Below the pieces are notes generated by a model. That model was not told where the DNA came from and did not search any database. It saw only the letters and a list, made by a program, of their open reading frames with translations. The position numbers and the translations under genes were made by a program. From contig JARYGU010000007.1 in NCBI GenBank assembly GCA_033795365.1, positions 124,001 to 188,000 on the forward strand: a stretch of DNA of 64,000 nt. Reading direction: 5' to 3'. Shown one piece after another: positions 33,192-41,277 of the stretch (position 1 is the stretch's first letter; the number at the start of each line of letters is the position of its first letter). Source of the stretch: JARYGU01 sp033795365 (GTDB lineage: Bacteria > Pseudomonadota > Alphaproteobacteria > Rhizobiales > Rhizobiaceae).

Positions 33192-34508
33192 ATGTCAGAC
33201 GTCTCCTTTTACGAACTCGACAAACTCGATGCCGAAGGCCGCGCAGCGCTTCTGCGCCGGTCCGAGGCCGATCTTTCCGGCTTCATGGAAAAGGTGAAGC
33301 CGATCATCGAAGCCGTGCGCACGGAAGGCGACGCTGCGCTGGTGCGCTTTGCACGCGAACTCGACAAGGCCGATCTCGACGCCGGCCGGCTGAAGGCGAG
33401 CGAAGCCGAGTTCGACGCCGCTTTCGACAAGGTGGAAAAGGAGGTCGTGGAGGCGATCCGGTTCGGTATCGACAATATCCGTCATTTCCACGAGGAGCAG
33501 AAGCCGGAAGCCATGTGGCTGAAGGAAATGCGCCCCGGAGCCTATGCCGGCGACCGCTTCACGCCGATCCGTTCGGTGGCGCTCTATATTCCGCGCGGTA
33601 AGGGCGCCTTCCCGTCCGTCACGATGATGACGGCGGTTCCGGCCGTGGTCGCGAACGTGCCGGAGCTTGCGATCGTTACGCCGCCGGCGCCGGACGGGTC
33701 GGTCGATGCCGCCACTCTCGTTGCAGCGCGCCTCGCCGGGGTTGAGACCGTCTACAAGGTCGGCGGTGCCCAGGCCGTCGCAGCCGTTGCTTTCGGAACC
33801 GAGACGGTGAAGCCGGCGCTCAAGATCGTCGGTCCCGGCAGCCCCTGGGTCGTCGCCGCCAAGCGGCTTCTGGCCGGCGCCATCGATCCGGGCCTGCCCG
33901 CCGGTCCCTCCGAGGCCGTCATCTTCGCGGACGATACCGTAAAGGGCGGCCTTGCCGCGCTCGACCTCCTGATCGAGGCCGAACATGGGCCGGATTCTTC
34001 CGCATGGCTCGTCACGCACAGCCGCCAGGTCGCGGAGGAGGCGCTGGCCGCGCTTCCCGAACATTGGGCGCGCATGACCGAGCAGCGCGTCGCTTTCTCG
34101 AAGGCCGTGCTGACCGGCAAATCCGGTGGCATAGTTCTGACGTCGTCGATTGAGGAAAGCTATCGTTTCGTCAACGACTATGCGCCGGAACACCTGGAGA
34201 TCCTCTCCACCGATCCTTTCGCGCATCTCGGCCACATTACCGAAGCGTCCGAGATCCTGATGGGCCCGCACACGCCGGTCTCCATCGGAAATTTCGGCCT
34301 GGGGCCGAACGCCGTCCTGCCGACGAGCCGCTGGGCGCGCACATTCGGGCCGCTGGCCGTCACCGATTTCGTGAAGCGTTCCTCGATCGGTTATGTCACG
34401 GCGTCGGCCTATCCCGAATTCGCAAAGCATGCCCGAACGCTCGCCCGCTACGAGGGTTTCTCCTCGCACGAGCACGCGGTTTCCGACGTGCGCAAGGCCT
34501 ACCTCTGA
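33192..34508 (+). CDS. Histidinol-dehydrogenase paralogue with changed active site
   Basis: The 438-aa protein aligns along its length with HisD but differs at key sites (E. coli numbering in brackets): E262 [Q259], H265 [H262], E333-H334 [E326-H327], N367 [D360], A374 [H367], E421 and H426 [E414, H419]. The catalytic Glu-His pair stays. Two zinc ligands change as a Q-to-E/D-to-N swap, and the histidinol-recognising His is lost. It therefore probably oxidises another primary alcohol to an acid in two steps, as the HisD-like HpsN does with dihydroxypropanesulfonate. AGGGA precedes the ATG. It is not the biosynthetic HisD. Confidence 0.85.
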   Translation: MSDVSFYELDKLDAEGRAALLRRSEADLSGFMEKVKPIIEAVRTEGDAALVRFARELDKADLDAGRLKASEAEFDAAFDKVEKEVVEAIRFGIDNIRHFHEEQKPEAMWLKEMRPGAYAGDRFTPIRSVALYIPRGKGAFPSVTMMTAVPAVVANVPELAIVTPPAPDGSVDAATLVAARLAGVETVYKVGGAQAVAAVAFGTETVKPALKIVGPGSPWVVAAKRLLAGAIDPGLPAGPSEAVIFADDTVKGGLAALDLLIEAEHGPDSSAWLVTHSRQVAEEALAALPEHWARMTEQRVAFSKAVLTGKSGGIVLTSSIEESYRFVNDYAPEHLEILSTDPFAHLGHITEASEILMGPHTPVSIGNFGLGPNAVLPTSRWARTFGPLAVTDFVKRSSIGYVTASAYPEFAKHARTLARYEGFSSHEHAVSDVRKAYL

Positions 34509-34523
34509 GAGCGGAGCAACGTC

Positions 34524-35561
34524 ATGAAGGCGGCACGGCTGTATGCGGCGAAGGACCTGAGGGTGGAGGAGATCGTGCCTCCTCGTGCACCCGCGCCGGG
34601 CTGGGTCCGCCTGAAGGTGACGGCTGCCGGCATCTGCGGCTCCGATCTCCACAATTACCAGACCGGCCAGTGGATTTCCCGTTCTCCCTCCGTCGCAGGC
34701 CATGAATTTGCAGGGATCGTGACGGAGCTCGGCAAGGATGTCCTCGATATTGCCGTCGGCGATACGGTCGTCGCCGATTCCCGTTTCTGGTGCGGCGAAT
34801 GCCCGGCCTGCCGGAGCGGGCGGCACAATGTCTGCCTGAACCTCGGCTTCGTCGGGGAAATCTGCGACGGCGGCTTTGCCGAGGAGACGGTCCTGCCGGC
34901 CCGCCTGCTTGTCAGACACGAGCCGGTGCTCGATGCGGCGGTCGCGGCGATGGCCGAGCCGCTGGCGGTGGCGCTCCATGCGGTGCGGAAGCAAGCGGCG
35001 CCTGCCGGGCAGCCTGTTCTCGTTGCCGGCTGCGGTCCGATCGGCGGGCTTGCGGCCCTTCTCCTTTCGCGGTTGCACCAGGGGCCGCTTCTCGTCTCGG
35101 ACCGGAACGCGGCGCGCGCCGAACTGGTGGCGCAGGTTACCGGTGCAAAGGTCGTCCCGCTGGACGCGGCCTCGATCGGAATGCAGCCCGTGCGCTATGC
35201 CGTCGATGCGACCGGCAATATCGGCGTGCTCGACACGCTGCTCGGTCTTCTCTCCGGCGGCGGCTCGATCGCGCTCGTCGGAATCACCCACGGCCGCATC
35301 GAGCTCGATCCGAACGTCCTGGTCGAGAAGGAAATCGGGCTTCTCGGCTGTCATGCTTTCGGCGACGAACTTCCGGAAGCGGTGGCGATGCTCCCAGGCC
35401 TCGCGCCGGCGCTCAAGCAACTGATCGACCGCGAGATTTCGGTGGACGACATTCCTGCCGCCTATGAACGCCTGCTCGCCGGCGATGCGAAGGGCCTGAA
35501 AACGATCATCCGCTTTGATGCGGGCAAGCGCCAAGCAGCGCAGGAAGGCCCGGCGCCATGA
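34524..35561 (+). CDS. Zinc-dependent alcohol dehydrogenase (MDR family)
   Basis: The 345-aa enzyme has the catalytic zinc ligands C38, H60 and E61 (GICGSD, GHE) and the structural zinc cysteines C90, C93, C96 and C104. The Rossmann motif is AGCGPIGGLAA. It resembles sorbitol/threonine-dehydrogenase-type enzymes acting on polyols or amino alcohols. It starts 15 nt after the HisD-like gene and overlaps the HutC-type regulator by 4 nt. Confidence 0.92.
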   Translation: MKAARLYAAKDLRVEEIVPPRAPAPGWVRLKVTAAGICGSDLHNYQTGQWISRSPSVAGHEFAGIVTELGKDVLDIAVGDTVVADSRFWCGECPACRSGRHNVCLNLGFVGEICDGGFAEETVLPARLLVRHEPVLDAAVAAMAEPLAVALHAVRKQAAPAGQPVLVAGCGPIGGLAALLLSRLHQGPLLVSDRNAARAELVAQVTGAKVVPLDAASIGMQPVRYAVDATGNIGVLDTLLGLLSGGGSIALVGITHGRIELDPNVLVEKEIGLLGCHAFGDELPEAVAMLPGLAPALKQLIDREISVDDIPAAYERLLAGDAKGLKTIIRFDAGKRQAAQEGPAP

Positions 35562-36286
35562 CGCTTCCCGAAACGGCAAGCCCGCTCTACGAGAAGGTCA
35601 AGGATTATGTCCTGGCCAATATCGGCAGCGGCAAATGGGGCAGGGACCACAAGCTGCCATCCGAGCATGAGCTGGTCGCGGCACTCGGCGTGTCCCGCAT
35701 GACGGTGCACCGGGCGCTGCGCGAGCTGACCTCCGAAGGCTATCTCCTGCGCATCCAGGGCGTCGGCACCTTCGTCGCTCCGCCGAAGCCGCAATCGACC
35801 TTGATCGAGGTCGCCAACATTGCGAACGAAATCGCCGAGCGCGGCGCCCGGCATCGGGCGCAGGTGATCGTGCTCGAAACCACGAAGCCGTCTCCCGAAC
35901 TCCTGCTCGCCTTCGAGGCGACGCGGCACATGGCGGTCGGCCATTCGCTGATCCTGCACTACGAGAACGACGTGCCGGTCCAGCTGGAGGAGCGTTTCGT
36001 CAATCTCAACCTCGTGCCGGATTACGAGAAGCAGGATTTCGAAAAGACCGCGACCTATGACTATCTCCAGCGCAGCACGCCGATGACCGAGGTGGAGCAT
36101 GTGATCTCCGCCATTCATCCGGACGAGGAAACGGCGCGCCTCCTGATGCTGGAACCGGGCGATGCCTGCCTGCTGCTTCACCGGCGCACATGGTCCGGAA
36201 CGACCGTTGCCACCGTCAACAAGCTCACCTATGCCGGCAGCCGCTATTCCCTCGGCAGCCGGTATTCGCCGGCATCGATGTCGTAA
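35558..36286 (+). CDS. HutC-subfamily GntR regulator
   Basis: The 242-aa regulator has an N-terminal winged helix (LPSEHELVAALGVSRMTVHRAL) and a UTRA ligand domain. Several stretches are characteristic of HutC: RIQGVGTFVAPPKPQS, RGARHRAQV, ENDVPVQLEERFVN, and CLLLHRRTWSG. HutC binds urocanate and represses histidine catabolism, but no hutHUIG gene is in the window. It more likely senses an intermediate of this operon, acting at 28149-28170. It is coupled to the alcohol dehydrogenase gene by ATGA. Confidence 0.9.
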   Translation: MTLPETASPLYEKVKDYVLANIGSGKWGRDHKLPSEHELVAALGVSRMTVHRALRELTSEGYLLRIQGVGTFVAPPKPQSTLIEVANIANEIAERGARHRAQVIVLETTKPSPELLLAFEATRHMAVGHSLILHYENDVPVQLEERFVNLNLVPDYEKQDFEKTATYDYLQRSTPMTEVEHVISAIHPDEETARLLMLEPGDACLLLHRRTWSGTTVATVNKLTYAGSRYSLGSRYSPASMS

Positions 36287-36308
36287 CGCCTCATTTGGAA
36301 ACCCTGCC

Positions 36309-37601
36309 ATGAACGAGACGAAGAGCAGAACCGCGGAGATCCGCCGCCTTGCGCGAACCGACGAAGGGGCTGCGACCGCTCTTCTCGCCGTGCTGCTTTC
36401 CGAGCTCTTTTCGCTCGAAGCGCGCGACATCGCGATCAATCGCGACCAGTACAGCCTGAATTCCCTGAACGGCTTCTTCTCGGCGGGCGGCGAAGACTAT
36501 TTCTTCAAGTTCCACCAGGAGGAAGGCGAGGAGGCGATGTCCGGCGAATATTACCGCGCCGACATCCTGGCGAAGGCAGGCCTGCCCGTCGACCAGCCGG
36601 TCCATATGTCGGTGTTGCCGGGGGAGCAGATCCTCGTCTACCGCCGGCGCAGCGATCCCCGCTTCTCCGACGTGCTGCGGGGGCTCGACCTTGCCCCGGA
36701 CGAGGCGAAGGAGGCCGTCGCGATCCGCGCCGAGGAGGCGCTGTCGCGGAAACTGCTGGCCGTCTACCGCTCGACGCTCCATCCGGCGACGGCACAGCAG
36801 GTTTGCGCCGAACCCATCCACCGTCTCTTTCACGAACGGCTCATCGATCCGCCTGCCGGGACTTTTCCCGGAGGGCGCTACCGCAGCTTCTATGTCGGCC
36901 AGCGGTTCTCCTTTCCGGGCGTCGAACTCGGCTGGGAGGAGTTCTCCGCGGCTCGCCTCGTCATAAACGGCCTGCGCTACCGCGACAGCGTCGGCGACCT
37001 CTTCGGCAGGGCGGGCGAGCGCCTGCGGCCGGGACGGCTTGCGGATGCCGGCGGCGTCGTCGCCCACGGTGACGCGCACAACGCCAATGTCTGGTACACG
37101 GAGCAGGGGGGCCGGGCGGAGCTTTCCTATTTCGATCCGGCCTTCGCCGGCGAGCATGTGCCCGCTCTGCTGGCCGAGGTGAAGACCACCTTCCACAACA
37201 TCTTTGCGCATCCGCTCTGGCTCTATGACCCCGCCGAAGCGGCGCAGCGCTACCGGGGCGAGGCGCGCTATGTCGACGGTACGCTGCATCTCGACAGCGA
37301 CTGGAGGCCGAGCCGCATCCGCACGGCGCTTCTTTCCGTCAAGGCCGACCACCTCTGGCGTCCGCTTCTCGCCGAACTGAAGGCGCGCGGCCTGCTGCCC
37401 GCGGACTGGCGCGAGGTGATCCGGCTGGCGCTCTTCCTCTGCCCCACGCTCGTCATGAACCTGCGTGCGGAAGCGACGAGCCACAATCCCGTTTCCTCGC
37501 TGATCGCCTTTGCGACCGCCGTGATGGCGGGCAGCGAGCCCGAAGACGGAGAGGATATCGTCAGCCGCTTCCTCGACCGGATCGATCCCGCTTCGCGATG
37601 A
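36309..37601 (+). CDS. APH-fold small-molecule kinase
   Basis: The 430-aa protein has the aminoglycoside-phosphotransferase/choline-kinase active site: HGDAHNANV (253-261) and the magnesium-binding DPAFAG (276-281). An N-terminal lobe contains FFKFHQEEGEEAMSGEYYRA. The substrate is unknown. It starts 22 nt after the HutC-type gene and probably belongs to the same operon, so it may phosphorylate the imported compound or an intermediate. Similarity to drug-resistance kinases is only at the fold level. Confidence 0.8.
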   Translation: MNETKSRTAEIRRLARTDEGAATALLAVLLSELFSLEARDIAINRDQYSLNSLNGFFSAGGEDYFFKFHQEEGEEAMSGEYYRADILAKAGLPVDQPVHMSVLPGEQILVYRRRSDPRFSDVLRGLDLAPDEAKEAVAIRAEEALSRKLLAVYRSTLHPATAQQVCAEPIHRLFHERLIDPPAGTFPGGRYRSFYVGQRFSFPGVELGWEEFSAARLVINGLRYRDSVGDLFGRAGERLRPGRLADAGGVVAHGDAHNANVWYTEQGGRAELSYFDPAFAGEHVPALLAEVKTTFHNIFAHPLWLYDPAEAAQRYRGEARYVDGTLHLDSDWRPSRIRTALLSVKADHLWRPLLAELKARGLLPADWREVIRLALFLCPTLVMNLRAEATSHNPVSSLIAFATAVMAGSEPEDGEDIVSRFLDRIDPASR

Positions 37602-37674
37602 TGCCGGGCAGGCGGTTCCGCGAACCATTGCCGGGCTCCATGTGGTGACCATATTCGCCTGCTATTCTCAGGCG

Positions 37675-37823
37675 ATGAAGATCAAGGAAGCCACAGGACT
37701 TGCCGTCGGCATTGCGCTCGGCGTCGCCATCGGCGCAATGTTCGACAACATAGCGATGGGATAGGCATCGGGATAGCGCTCGCCATCGCCATGGGGCTCG
37801 TTTTCCGAAAGCCGGAGCCGTAG
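37675..37823 (+). pseudogene. Frameshifted small glycine-zipper membrane protein
   Basis: The first 29 codons (MKIKEATGLAVGIALGVAIG, then AMFDNIAMG) hit a TAG at 37762-37764. The -1 frame continues at once as GIGIALAIAMGLVFRKPEP to a TAG at 37821-37823. Together they read as one small glycine-zipper protein of the sort common in bacteria, with a single base missing near GGATAGG. It is either a real frameshift or a sequencing error. Confidence 0.6.
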
Positions 37824-38119
37824 ACGGCGAAGCTCGCGGCTATGTTTCGCTGCCACAATGTTTGCCTTCCATGCCTTCGAATTTGCCTCTTTTCTATTGC
37901 GCCAGGATTAAACGGCTATGGGAAGGTCGAGGCTTCTTGATTGCACCTGAGTTTTTATTATAGTGCCCGACGTGAGGTACGTACATCAAATGTAAGTTAC
38001 TGCCGAACGCCCAAAAACGGATACACCCCATGGGCCGGAGAGACATAAATCGCCGACATTCAACCGGATCGCTCAGGCGGGCTGATCAAGCAAACACGGC
38101 AATTTTGAAGGGCAATACA
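37824..38119. other. AT-richer junction region without genes
   Basis: About 300 nt with visibly lower GC than both flanks lie here, including GGTACGTACATC and several T/A runs. It marks the change from the catabolic locus to the mosaic accessory region and probably holds the promoter of the next gene. Confidence 0.45.
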
Positions 38120-38770
38120 ATGAAGGCTTTCAAGCTTAATCCAGAATTTTCCATAGCGGATGAGCAATCTCTTCGAAGTCTGTTCGACGCGACTCACGCT
38201 TTGGCCATACAGAAGTGTCTGGACACCCTTGGCGAGCATGCGCAAGAGTTTATCAGGCGCTCGCCATTCCTGTGTATCGGCACACAGGATCGGGATGGAA
38301 AGGCTGATGTCAGTCCTCGCGGGGATCCTGTCGGTTTCGTCAAAATTCTGGATGAGCGCACCCTGGCGATACCGGACCGACCGGGTAACAATCGCCTCGA
38401 TACCCTGGTCAATATTCTCGCCAACCCAAGCATTGGGCTGTTGTTCATTATTCCGGGGTTTGACGACACATTGCGCGTGAATGGGCGGGCCACTCTGGTG
38501 AATGACCCCGACCTGCTGGAAAGCATGAGTGTCAATGGTCGCGCCCCCAAACTCGCGATCGTGGTCGAAGTGAGTGAGGTTTTCATGCACTGTGCCAAGG
38601 CATTTCGGCGCTCTCGTTTGTGGAGCCCGGATCATTTCCAAAATCGCACCGAAATGCCGTCGCTTGTTAAAATCATTCTGGATGAAACAACCGGCGCGCC
38701 AAGCGATAAGGATGAGATGCGCAAGATGGACGACGATCTGGAAAAAGATTACCAAAGGACGCTTTACTAG
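38120..38770 (+). CDS. Pyridoxamine 5'-phosphate oxidase-family protein (MSMEG_1061-like)
   Basis: The 216-aa flavin split-barrel protein has the subgroup pattern CIGTQDRDGKADVSPRGDPVGFVKI, DRPGNNRLDTLVNI and LLFIIPGFDDTLRVNGRA. These enzymes bind FMN or F420-like cofactors and reduce diverse substrates. The ATG at 38120 has GAAGGG upstream; a start 90 nt earlier adds unconserved residues. Codon use is more AT-rich than its neighbours (e.g. AAT, ATT, TTT), a sign of recent transfer. Confidence 0.82.
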   Translation: MKAFKLNPEFSIADEQSLRSLFDATHALAIQKCLDTLGEHAQEFIRRSPFLCIGTQDRDGKADVSPRGDPVGFVKILDERTLAIPDRPGNNRLDTLVNILANPSIGLLFIIPGFDDTLRVNGRATLVNDPDLLESMSVNGRAPKLAIVVEVSEVFMHCAKAFRRSRLWSPDHFQNRTEMPSLVKIILDETTGAPSDKDEMRKMDDDLEKDYQRTLY

Positions 38771-38835
38771 GCCGCGAACTCATCCGCCTGCCGCCGAACG
38801 GATACCGCATGCATTGCCTGATGAGTCCCCGGCGG

Positions 38836-39000
38836 TCACGAATGGTCGCCGAGGCCGATGACACCAAACGACTGATGCGGGCCACGAGCCGCGCCCCGTA
38901 TGACCTGATCGTCCTCGCCGTGCAGCACCAGCGTCGGCACGGTGATTGCCTTCAAGTCCTCTGTCTGAGCCATCGAAAAGGCCAAGGCCGAATGGCGCGC
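38836..39000 (-). pseudogene. Alpha/beta hydrolase (haloperoxidase-like) fragment
   Basis: On the minus strand a short frame reads AFSMAQTEDLKAITVPTLVL then HGEDDQVI, the conserved C-terminal acid-residue region of non-haem chloroperoxidase-type hydrolases. It stops at TGA (38838-38836). The nucleophile half and the catalytic histidine end are missing. It is a decayed remnant. Confidence 0.6.
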
Positions 39001-39001
39001 T

Positions 39002-39319
39002 GAGAACCGGGGCAAGGGGCGCTCCGATCTTCCGGTCTATGACGGGATTAGCACATTCCACTTCCGGACTGACCGCGCCGATAAGGTGATCACCGGACAC
39101 GGCTCGAGCGCTCCTCAGGGACAGGACGAAGACGTGTTTGTGGGCAATCTAGTCGACCAGCGCAATGCCTCCCCGATCGCCATCGGGTACGGGCGCTATG
39201 GGTCGAACCAGACGCTCGAGGAGACGATGGCCGTCGATGATGTGATGGTCGCTCGTGCGGGCAAGGCGCGGTCACCACCTATGTCATTTATCCCCACTGG
39301 CAGACTTGGTCATGTTCTT
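39002..39319 (+). pseudogene. Cupin-like (EutQ-type) fragment
   Basis: A frame reads VYDGISTFHFRTDRADKVI, then DEDVFVGNLVDQRNASPIAI and GYGRYGSNQTLEETMAVDD. This resembles the first half of small EutQ-like cupins. The match ends abruptly near 39255 without the barrel's second half. No start with a ribosome site is present, so it is a truncated relic. Confidence 0.5.
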
Positions 39320-39324
39320 CTTGC

Positions 39325-40326
39325 CTATCGGATCTTGACGACCACCTTGCCTTTCGACCGTCCCGTTTCGATGTAAGCCAAAGCCTCATTGGTCGCTTCG
39401 AACGGAAAGACCCGATCCATGACCGGGCGAATGATCCCGGCTTCGATCAGCGCCGTGATCTGGCTCAACTGCTCGCCGTTCGCGCGCATGAACAGGAACG
39501 AATAGCTGATCTGCCGGCCCTTCGCCTTCCTGCGAATGCCGAAGCTCAAAAATCGCAGGACTTGCCGCAGAAACCAGTTCAGTCCTTGTCCCCTGGCGAA
39601 ATCGGGGTCCGGCGGGCCGGAGATCGAGATCAGCTTGCCGCCGGGCTTCAGCACATCCAGGGACTTTTGGAGCGTGTCGCCATCCAGGCTGTTCAACACC
39701 ACGTCGTAGCCGGACAGAACCTTCTCGAAATCCTGCGTCTTGTAGTCGATAACGACATCGGCGCCGAGGTTTCTGACCAGCTCGACATTCGCCGTACCCG
39801 TCGTCGTCGCGACGGTGGCTCCAAGATGCTTGGCAAGCTGAATGGCAAATGTCCCTACGCCGCCCGAGCCGGCGTGGATGAGGACCTTCTGTCCTTTTTG
39901 CAGACCGGCTCGCTCGACCAGCACTTGCCAGGCCGTCAGCCCGACCAGAGGGATGGAAGCCGCTTCCTCCATGCTGAGGTTCTTGGGTTTCAGCGCCACG
40001 TCGGCTTCGTTCATGGCGATGAATTCCGTGAACGTCCCGGCCCGGCCATCGCGCGGCCGGGCGTAGACCTCGTCACCCGGTTTGAAACGCCGGACCTTCG
40101 ATCCGACCCGCCTCACGATCCCGGCCACGTCGTGTCCTAGAATGAAGGGCGGGCGGTATGGCAGGATGAGCTTGAACTCCCCGTCCCGAATCTTTGAATC
40201 CAGCAGATTGAGCCCGGCCGCGTGGATCTCGACCAGAACATCGTCTTGCCCCAGCACCGGCTCCGGCATGTCGCCGAAGCGCAGGGCGCCCTTCTTCTTG
40301 TATTTATCGAGGATGAAGGCCTTCAT
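39325..40326 (-). CDS. NADP-dependent zinc-free quinone/enone oxidoreductase (MDR family)
   Basis: The 333-aa MDR enzyme has no zinc ligands. Its cofactor motif is HAGSGGVGTFAIQLAKHLGA, and GHDVAGIV and GDEVYARP are typical of quinone or enone reductases. It should reduce activated C=C bonds or quinones using NADPH. GGAG lies upstream of the ATG at 40326. It follows the SDR gene on the same strand (83-nt gap) and probably shares its TetR-controlled promoter. Confidence 0.88.
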   Translation of the reverse strand: MKAFILDKYKKKGALRFGDMPEPVLGQDDVLVEIHAAGLNLLDSKIRDGEFKLILPYRPPFILGHDVAGIVRRVGSKVRRFKPGDEVYARPRDGRAGTFTEFIAMNEADVALKPKNLSMEEAASIPLVGLTAWQVLVERAGLQKGQKVLIHAGSGGVGTFAIQLAKHLGATVATTTGTANVELVRNLGADVVIDYKTQDFEKVLSGYDVVLNSLDGDTLQKSLDVLKPGGKLISISGPPDPDFARGQGLNWFLRQVLRFLSFGIRRKAKGRQISYSFLFMRANGEQLSQITALIEAGIIRPVMDRVFPFEATNEALAYIETGRSKGKVVVKIR

Positions 40327-40408
40327 GATGGTCTGTTCTCCAGGTTCCTGCCAACGTCTACGGCCGGGAAGCTGTTGCGGCGGTGGGATAGTCAGTATAG
40401 CCTGATGC

Positions 40409-41197
40409 TCAGGCGATCGTGCGGTACCGCTCGGCGGGATGTGCGTTGCCATAGTTCGGGAGCATGGCCTGGCGCGCGGCCTCGAGCTTGTCCCACTGAC
40501 CGGCGTCGGGAAGCGGCGGAATGGTCACCGGTTCGCGGCGGTCGAAGCCGACCAGCGCCGCATCGACCAGATCGCCGACCTCCATCACGTTGGAGAGCGT
40601 GTTGACGTCGGCGCCGACATGCTCCCAGATCTCGGTTCGCGTCGTGGCGGGAAGGACGGCCTGGACGTAGACGCCCTTCGGCCCCAGCTCCAGGCTAAGC
40701 CCCTGTGAGAGGAACAGCACGAAGGCCTTGGTTGCGCCATAGACCGTCATGCCGAACTCCGGCGCCAGGCCGACCACCGAGCCGATGTTGATGATCGCGC
40801 CTTCGCCTACCACAGCAAGTCGCGGGGCGACAGCGCTGGCAAGCCGCAGAAGTGCGGTCGCGTTGAGCGCCACGAGCCGTGCCATATCGTCGGTGCTCTG
40901 CTCGATGAAGCTTCCGCCGATGGCCGTACCGGCATTGTTGACGAGAATCCCGATGCGGGCGTCGTCGCGCAGCCTGGTTTCAACCGCCGCAAGATCGGCA
41001 GGCTGCGTGAGATCGGCCCGGATGATATCGACCGCCACGCCGTGTTCCTGACGCAGACGGCCTGCCAATGCTTCCATTCGCGCCTGGTCGCGGGCGACCA
41101 GCACAAGGTCATGGCCCCGGCGGGCGAAGCGCTCGGCATAAGAGGCTCCGATGCCGGTGGAGGCTCCGGTGATGAGGACTGAGGGAATGGCGGTCAT
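40409..41197 (-). CDS. Short-chain dehydrogenase, TetR-linked
   Basis: The 262-aa SDR has TGASTGIG near its start, NNAG, and the catalytic YGATK motif. It resembles the YqjQ/DltE-type SDRs that act on ketones and aldehydes. The ATG at 41197 has AGAGAG upstream. It diverges from a TetR gene across two palindromes (41232-41273) and should be repressed by it. Confidence 0.9.
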   Translation of the reverse strand: MTAIPSVLITGASTGIGASYAERFARRGHDLVLVARDQARMEALAGRLRQEHGVAVDIIRADLTQPADLAAVETRLRDDARIGILVNNAGTAIGGSFIEQSTDDMARLVALNATALLRLASAVAPRLAVVGEGAIINIGSVVGLAPEFGMTVYGATKAFVLFLSQGLSLELGPKGVYVQAVLPATTRTEIWEHVGADVNTLSNVMEVGDLVDAALVGFDRREPVTIPPLPDAGQWDKLEAARQAMLPNYGNAHPAERYRTIA

Positions 41198-41231
41198 GGG
41201 ATTGCTCTCTTTTTGGATCGAACCTATATTC

Positions 41232-41273
41232 ATGATGACCATCATGATTGATGCTAAATATGATCGCCATCAT
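41232..41273. promoter_or_regulatory. Twin TetR-type operators ATGATGACCATCAT and ATGATCGCCATCAT
   Basis: Two 14-bp palindromes start at 41232 and 41260, 28 bp apart. They differ at only two or three central bases. They lie between the divergent SDR and TetR genes, so the regulator probably controls both directions. Confidence 0.7.
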
Positions 41274-41277
41274 GTAA

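Noticed and set aside
33192..34508. Reading this gene as biosynthetic hisD
   Set aside because: The histidinol-recognition His and two zinc ligands differ, and it sits in an ABC-transporter catabolic operon without other his genes.
33195..35579. A 794-codon open frame on the minus strand opposite the HisD-like and ADH genes
   Set aside because: It mirrors the codon bias of the real plus-strand genes in GC-rich DNA, has no domain pattern or ribosome site, and spans two genes with clear motifs.
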